A stretch of 64,000 bases of DNA from Wurfbainia villosa. Its lineage: Eukaryota > Streptophyta > Magnoliopsida > Zingiberales > Zingiberaceae. Location of the stretch: NCBI GenBank assembly GCA_025175895.1, contig CM046001.1:23756314-23820313 (forward strand), given 5' to 3'. Under the pieces are notes generated by a model. The model saw only the letters and a program-made list of their open reading frames with translations, did no database searches and was not told where the DNA came from. Below are positions 58,717 through 64,000 of this stretch, piece by piece. Position numbers and translations under genes: made by a program. Position 1 is the first letter of the stretch. The number at the start of each line of letters is the position of its first letter.

Positions 58717-59768
58717 TGTTGGTGCAGGGGCACTAGATAATCGAACCTGTATTTTGATTATGGCAAAGACACAAAGTTAAGTCTACATTGTTATCTCACG
58801 AGCTAAATCAAGTGTGCAGAAAAGTGTTAAAGCCGAGTCTGAAGGCTAGCGACACCGGAGAAGCCGCGGTGGTCGGCGACACTCGAGTGACTTCGGAGGG
58901 AGCCGAAGGAATCGAGTGGAAGGCCGGAAGCGAGAGATACTATCGAGGTAAGCTCGTGTGAGTGAGAGATTGTAAGGTCGTGTCCTCTTTATGGGGATGA
59001 CCGTAGGCGGCGATCCGACTAAGACTTCCTGTGGAAGGTCTAGGTCGAGATCGGACGGTTAGAAACCGTCGTATTTATCATTTTCCGAGCTAACCTCTTA
59101 TTGCAGGGAAGTGGCCAATGATCATTCGGAAAATGGAGCGATCGGATGCCCATCACGATCGTGATGGGAGGCATCAGTCGACTGATGGCGACGATTCAGC
59201 TTTTGCGCTAGGTCAAAACGGATAACGTTTGACGCAGCCACTTCGCGATAAAATTTGGACAACTTCATGATCCGTTCCGAAATAAGAGGAGACAAATTCA
59301 GAGGCCAAAGTCTATAAAAGGAGGGGAGGATTCCATCTCCAAATTACATCAAGTTTATTCATCAAGTGCTCCTACAACGCCAACGCTCCAACATCGTCAT
59401 AACGCCGACGCGACGTCAAGTTTCGATCTTCTTCGTCGGCAGCAGAATCAAGTAATATTTTTGATATTGTATTCTTTATTTTTCTTCATAACGAGGTGAG
59501 GTAGGGTTGTTGCCTTATCCTCGTATATTCGGTTTTGTGATCGTTGTCTCCTACCTCCAACGAGGAGGAGACGTTATAGTGCTTTGTCCTCCGTACGCGG
59601 TCTAGGACCGATAGGGCCTTGGAGTAGCAACCGCTGGGTTGTGAACCAAGTAAAATAAACGTGTTCATTTATTTTCCGCTGTGCTTACTTTGCGTATCGA
59701 ACGAACGAAAAAGAAAAGATTTACGATCGCTATTCACCCCCCCTCTAGCGACGCTTCTCGATCCAACA
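58717..59768 (+). repeat. 5' LTR of element C2
   Basis: 1052 bp from TGTTGGTGCAGGGGCAC to CGATCCAACA. TATAAAAG lies at 59313-59320. One AGTCGACT palindrome lies at about 59177, and the C-run/CTCTAGCG motif at 59735-59752. Confidence 0.95.
59313..59320 (+). promoter_or_regulatory. TATA box of C2 5' LTR
   Basis: TATAAAAG in the context agtctataaaaggagg. The 3' LTR has TATAAAGG at 63351 and C1 has the equivalent on the minus strand at 22142-22135. Confidence 0.7.
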
Positions 59769-59770
59769 AT

Positions 59771-59782
59771 TGGTATCAGAGC
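59771..59782 (+). other. primer-binding site of element C2
   Basis: TGGTATCAGAGC, an exact match to the plant initiator-tRNA-Met primer site, two bases past the LTR end. Confidence 0.92.
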
Positions 59783-60260
59783 GGGGGTGCTAAGATTTGG
59801 TGAAACCACCAATCTAGCACGTTTTGGTTTTCTATTCGTATTTTTCGATTCGTATTTTTTTTGGTCTTTTTCCTCCCGCACTACTAATCCAAGACGAAGT
59901 CTTGGTACGTTTCTTTTGGTTGTGTGCTTGCAAGTTTTCTCTCTTGGAGTAGCCGACGGTAAAACGGCCATAACTTTTCGCACAAGTGGACTCACATAAG
60001 GATCTACGTACCAAATCGAAGCTCTCAGAAAGATCTACATTTCTTATGAGGGTTTACCCTCGTAACAAGCTGTTTCCAGCCCCAAAATCCAACGTTTAGT
60101 ACCCTTTCGGGGACATCGAAGGTCGTAAGTTTCGAGTTTTTGTTAGTTTCTTATTCTCCTTATTTATTTCTGTTTATTTCCTATTATTTCCCGCACTACT
60201 AATCCAAGACCAAGTCTTGGAATTCTCTTTGGTTTTTATTCGTATTTTGCAAGATATTTA

Positions 60261-61768
60261 ATGGCTCACATTGAGGGGCATAACACCACCCGACCTCCGT
60301 TCTTTAACGGAAATGATTTCCGTTATTGGAAAGGTCGGATGGAGTGTTTTCTAAAAACACAAGTTGAGACTTGGATAATAATCCAAACTGACTTTGCTCT
60401 ACCCACCAATGATCAAGGAGAGGCCTTGGATTTCAAACAAGTGGACAAATGCAACCAAGAGGCAAATCGAAGCCGATGCAAGAGCAACCCAAATATTGCA
60501 ATGCGGCTTGTCCAAGGAGGAACTCAACCGCATCGGACCATTCATTAGCGCCAAAGACCTCTGGAACAAATTGATTGATTTACACGAAGGGACGGCCGAT
60601 GCTAAGGTATGTAAAAGAGATTTACTTGCATAATCTAAAGATGCAGGATCATGAGACCGCCACCCAACTACATGTGCGGATCCAAGATATCATCAACGGT
60701 CTTCATTCGATCGGGCAAGCCATAGAGAACCGGGACCTTATAAGGTACGCTTTAAATGCTTTCCTAGACTACCTTGTGGGCATCCATGGTCGATGCCTAC
60801 AAGGTCTCTAAGGACCTTCAAGCTTAGGTTAGATGAATTATTTTCCGAGTTTGAACTTCATGAGCAAACTAACGGTCCGGGCCGAGAGAGGTATTGCTCT
60901 ACTTGCAGGACAAAGAAGAAGCCACCTACTAAGCAAGTAGATGAACTCGAACTCAAGACGAATCCAATCCGAAGAGGAGGCCATAATAGTCAACATTGTG
61001 CGGAGAATAGTTCGACAAGAAAGAAGGAAATTGAAAATGAGAATCAAAAGAAAAAGGGAGCAAGGAAAGCCTTCCATGCAACTTGGGACAACAGAGAAGA
61101 CATAGCTTACATGGCAAGAACGGAGGAGTCCGAGAGTCGAATCCGGCCGAGTCCAACTACAACTCCGACTCAATTCAAGATTATTTCGAGAGAAAACTCA
61201 AAGCCGGACCAAAAGGGAAAGTCAAGGTTAATCGCTTCCTTAATTAGTACACTTTACAATACAATTAAAATGCTTAATAGGAAATTAACTAAGTCCGAGT
61301 CTAGGGTTGAGTCATTACTTGAGGAGGTTGAAACCCTCAAGCAAGAGGCTACTCTAACCTCTTCAACTAGTCAAGTTCAAGAGGGAAACTCAACCCAAAT
61401 TAAAAACTTGAGGAGGAGAATTCTCTTTGAAAGACCGAGTTCAAGAGGTTGAGGGTAGGTTGGAAAGGTTCACATTGGGATCTAAGAACCTTAATCGACT
61501 ACTTGGAACCCAAAGAGCCGTGTACAACAAAGCCGGACTCGGATTTAAGTCAAAGACTACGAATAGGTCTTATATGTCTATCGTAAATCGTAGTCATCAA
61601 AGAGTCCAAGCATGGGTCCCAAAGGTTTTATTGAACTCACATATAAGGACTAATAAGTATTGGATTCCTCAAGATCAAGTTCATTATTTGAATAGACCAT
61701 ATTGGTTCAATGGTCCAGGGGGAGCTAACACTAAAATAGTATACCCGAGTATTGAGCAAAATCATTGA
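60261..61768 (+). pseudogene. C2 gag, zinc knuckle lost
   Basis: It starts at ATG 60261 (MAHIEGHNTTRPPFFNG), collinear with C1 gag: FRYWKGRMECFLKT, LQCGLSKEELNRIGP, AKDLWNKLIDLHEG, then a coiled-coil-like region, and finally ERFTLGSKNLN, QRAVYNKAGLGF, WVPK and FNGPGGAN before the stop at 61768. A one-base insertion near 60440 shifts the frame (DFKQ to VDKCNQ instead of WTNATKRQ), and further shifts follow near 60620, 60800 and 61430. Where C1 has the CCHC knuckle, C2 goes directly from the VNIVRRIV block to KKKGARKAFHATW (about 60990-61085), so the knuckle is deleted. The RNA-packaging role of this gag is doubtful. Confidence 0.88.
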
Positions 61769-62741
61769 ATATTTTTCTTTAATTTTTAGAATGGTTAGAT
61801 AGGAAAAATAGTTAGTCAACTCTTGACAACATAGTATCAGGATGCGGCGAGATGATAGTACGTTAGGGAAACAAAGTCTCGTGTATTCAGGCTAGATAAG
61901 GCGTATCTAGCTTGGTGCACTTGACAGAGTGGAACTAGCCAAGCTACCTCGTATCCTAAACTAGTTAGACCAGAAGTAACCCTAAGTGACTTAAGTGATA
62001 TTTTCTTGAATTTGGCTTTGTCTAAGGAAGTGGTCGTTGTTCCGATCAAAGAAGGCCCTGTGCCTCGCCACGACCGAAGGAAGCGCCAAAAGTTACTTAA
62101 CGATCTAAAGGTTAAATCTGAATCTAACACAAGGTTGACTATCTTTAATCAATTTAAAATCATCTCACAAAACATATAATGTGAACAAATTCTGAGACAC
62201 ATAGAATGGGTGAGATGTTAAGGATAATTGAAATATAACCTCTTCAAAATACTACTTATTTTCTCAACTATTGTATTTAACAACTCTTAGACCAAAGTTT
62301 AGCGCCCCCTACATCTCTTATACTTCATATATTTGACTAAGGGGGAGAGCAAACTAACCTTAAGGGTTATATTATAAACATTTAGATTATTGGTGCAGAG
62401 GGACACACCTCGAACCAATATATCTAATTACTGCTAGACACATGCTTGGACTTATAGTTGATTTATCTTGATGCATGCATATACCATATTGTTTTTAAGC
62501 CCCTATTTTATATACCAAACTTCAATTTTACATACAAACCCCAACATTTGTTTTGATTTATGGCAAAAGGGGGAGAAGAGCGAAAGTTAAGGGGGAGTAA
62601 CACAAAATTTAATTTATTTAATTTTGAATTATTCAAAACTCACCTAGGGTTAAGGGGGAGTTTTTGAAAATGACATTCATCATTTACTATACTTGTTTTA
62701 TGCTTTAATTTTCCTTAACTTTGTGTTGGTTTGCCATAGAT
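61769..62741 (+). other. C2 noncoding region with pol deletion junction
   Basis: 61780 to about 62220 matches the C1 spacer between gag and protease (9400-9890, inverted). The homology ends just before the C1 protease motif. From there to 62741 the sequence is the 3' region, with purine tracts AAGGGGGAG at about 62338, 62569, 62591 and 62650. No open frame of note. Confidence 0.75.
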
Positions 62742-62755
62742 AAAAAAGGGGGAGA
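62742..62755 (+). other. polypurine tract of element C2
   Basis: AAAAAAGGGGGAGA, followed by one T and the LTR start TGTTGG at 62757. Confidence 0.88.
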
Positions 62756-62756
62756 T

Positions 62757-63789
62757 TGTTGGTGCAGGGGCACTAGATAATCGAACCTGTGTTTTGATTA
62801 TGGCAAAGACACAAAGTTAAGTCTACATTGTTATCTCACGAGCTAAATCAAGTGTGCAGAAAAGTGTTAAAGATGGAGTTGAAGGCTAGCGACACCCGGA
62901 GGAAGCCGCGGTGGTCGGGCGACACTCGAGTGACTTCGGAGGGAGCCGAAGGAATCGAGTGGAAGGCCAGAAGTGAGAGCTACTATCGAGGTAAGCTCGT
63001 GTGAGTGAGAGATTGTAAGGTCGTGTCCTCTTTACGGGGATGACCGTAGGCGACGATCCGACTAAGACTTCCTGTGGAAGGTCTAGGTCGAGATCGGACG
63101 GTTAGAAACCGTCGTATTTATCATTTTTCGAGCTAACCTCTTATTGCAGGGAAGTGGCTGCCGGGCAATGATCACGGAAAATAGACGGCCGATCGATGCC
63201 CATCATCAAGCGATGGGAGGCATCGATCGATGGCGATCCTTTGCGCTAGGTCAAAACGGATAACCTTTGACGCGGCCACTTCGCGATAAAATTTGGACAA
63301 CTTCATGATCCGTTCCGAAATAAGAGGAGACAAATTCAGAGGCCAAAGTCTATAAAGGAGGAGGATTCCATCTCCAAATTACATCAAGTTTATTCAATGC
63401 TCCAACATCGTCATACAACGCCCAACATGACGCGACGCCAAGTTTCGATCTTCTTCGTCAAAGCAGAATCAAGTAATATTTTTGATATTGTATTCTATGT
63501 TTTTCTTCATAACGAGGTGAGGTAGGGTTGTTGCCTCATCCTCGTATATTCGGTTTTGTGATCGTTGTCTCCTACCTCCAACGAGGAGGAGACGTTATAG
63601 TGCTTTGCCCTCCGTACACGGTCTAGGACCGATAGGGCCTTGGAGTAGCAACCGCTGGGTTGTGAACCAAGTAAAATAAACGTGTTCATTTATTTTCCGT
63701 TGTGCTTATTTTACGTATCGAACGAACGAAAAAGAAAATATTTACGATCGCTATTCACCCCCCCTCTAGCGACGCTTCTCGATCCAACA
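62757..63789 (+). repeat. 3' LTR of element C2
   Basis: 1033 bp, the partner of 58717-59768, ending CGATCCAACA before the ttgac duplication. Long stretches are identical. Differences concentrate in a few GC-rich palindromic patches (for example 63150-63240). Confidence 0.95.
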
Positions 63790-63794
63790 TTGAC

Positions 63795-64000
63795 AAGTTC
63801 AATGCATCCAAGAGACAAGAGGCTTGACAAAAGAGCACACTAGTGGATTGAGAAGGAAGCAATGGGGAGTGAGTTGGGATGACGATGGATTGGATTTGGA
63901 TCGAATTTCATATCCTCCATCCCCATCCCTATTTATTTTATTTATCCTCATCTCCATCTCCATTGGGTATTCAACTTTTATCTCCATTCCCATACCCATC
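63795..64000 (+). other. right flank: continuation of family D repeat
   Basis: aagttcaatgcatccaagag and following continue the family D copy interrupted at 58711. The last 130 bases are low-complexity (atctccatctccat type). No gene. Confidence 0.4.

Larger units (their letters stand above)
58717..63789 (+). mobile_element. complete gag-only Sirevirus-like element C2 (TR-GAG)
   Basis: A 5073-bp plus-strand element with LTRs 58717-59768 and 62757-63789, an exact initiator-tRNA-Met primer site (59771-59782), a gag pseudogene (60261-61768), a polypurine tract (62742-62755) and a perfect 5-bp target duplication ttgac (58712-58716 and 63790-63794). LTRs and gag belong to the same family as element C1. 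Protease, integrase, RT and RNase H are all absent. It would depend on proteins from a C1-like partner. It is inserted 17 bases beyond solo LTR B2. Confidence 0.95.

Noticed and set aside
59661..59999. Overlapping open frames at the end of the C2 5' LTR
   Set aside because: They span the LTR end and primer-binding site; no domain, and the sister frame in C1 is not conserved.

Overview
The window looks like nuclear DNA of a flowering plant. It has one intron-containing host gene set in a dense pile of LTR retrotransposons, all coding remnants are plant Ty1/copia or Ty3/gypsy types, and there are no operon-like genes. Several large copia elements have Sirevirus traits (LTRs of 1 kb or more, repeated polypurine tracts, palindrome-rich LTRs). 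A monocot is possible, but I cannot prove it from sequence alone. For reference I name the repeat families A, B, C, E and F (all copia-type or LTRs in a copia context) and R (gypsy).

Region 1-26560 is a nested stack. Element E (minus strand) carries in its 3' LTR an inserted Sirevirus-like element C1 (minus, 6676-22762, running off the left edge). C1 in turn was hit twice: by copia element F (plus, 10299-19885, target duplication agtcc) inside gag, and by element B1 (plus, ending at 6675) inside the RNase H region. The 3' LTR of B1 was then hit by a solo LTR of family A (2373-4939, target duplication caatc). Every pol gene here is broken.

Region 26575-33560 is a mosaic of LTRs: an A copy, two E copies in opposite orientation (one a solo LTR with target duplication gtttt), C-type LTR pieces, and the AT-rich 3' region of a C-type element.

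Region 33653-48887 is the host gene, an eight-exon plus-strand gene for a DHH/DHHA1-type phosphoesterase-like protein of 373 residues with canonical splice sites. Intron 5 is 13.2 kb because it hosts a minus-strand Ty3/gypsy chromovirus-like element (35432-46202), which itself contains a minus-strand gag-only element (B3, 38001-44635), plus a decayed copia relic. The reading frame joins perfectly across all eight exons.

Region 48888-57240 is AT-rich intergenic DNA with an inverted pair of zinc-knuckle gene fragments (50217-50910), a likely MITE and a degenerate direct repeat. Region 57241-64000 holds a solo LTR of family B (57241-58699, target duplication ataag) and, 17 bases further on, a complete gag-only Sirevirus-like element C2 (58717-63789, target duplication ttgac). 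C2 has the same LTR family as C1 but has lost all of pol, so C1/C2 is an autonomous/non-autonomous pair.

No tRNA, rRNA or CRISPR array was seen. The main items of interest are the four-level nest, the C1/C2 pair, a four-copy 19-nt hairpin repeat in the F leader, LTR-borne minisatellites, the inverted zinc-knuckle duplication, and the host gene's missing DHH catalytic residues together with its retroelement-filled intron.
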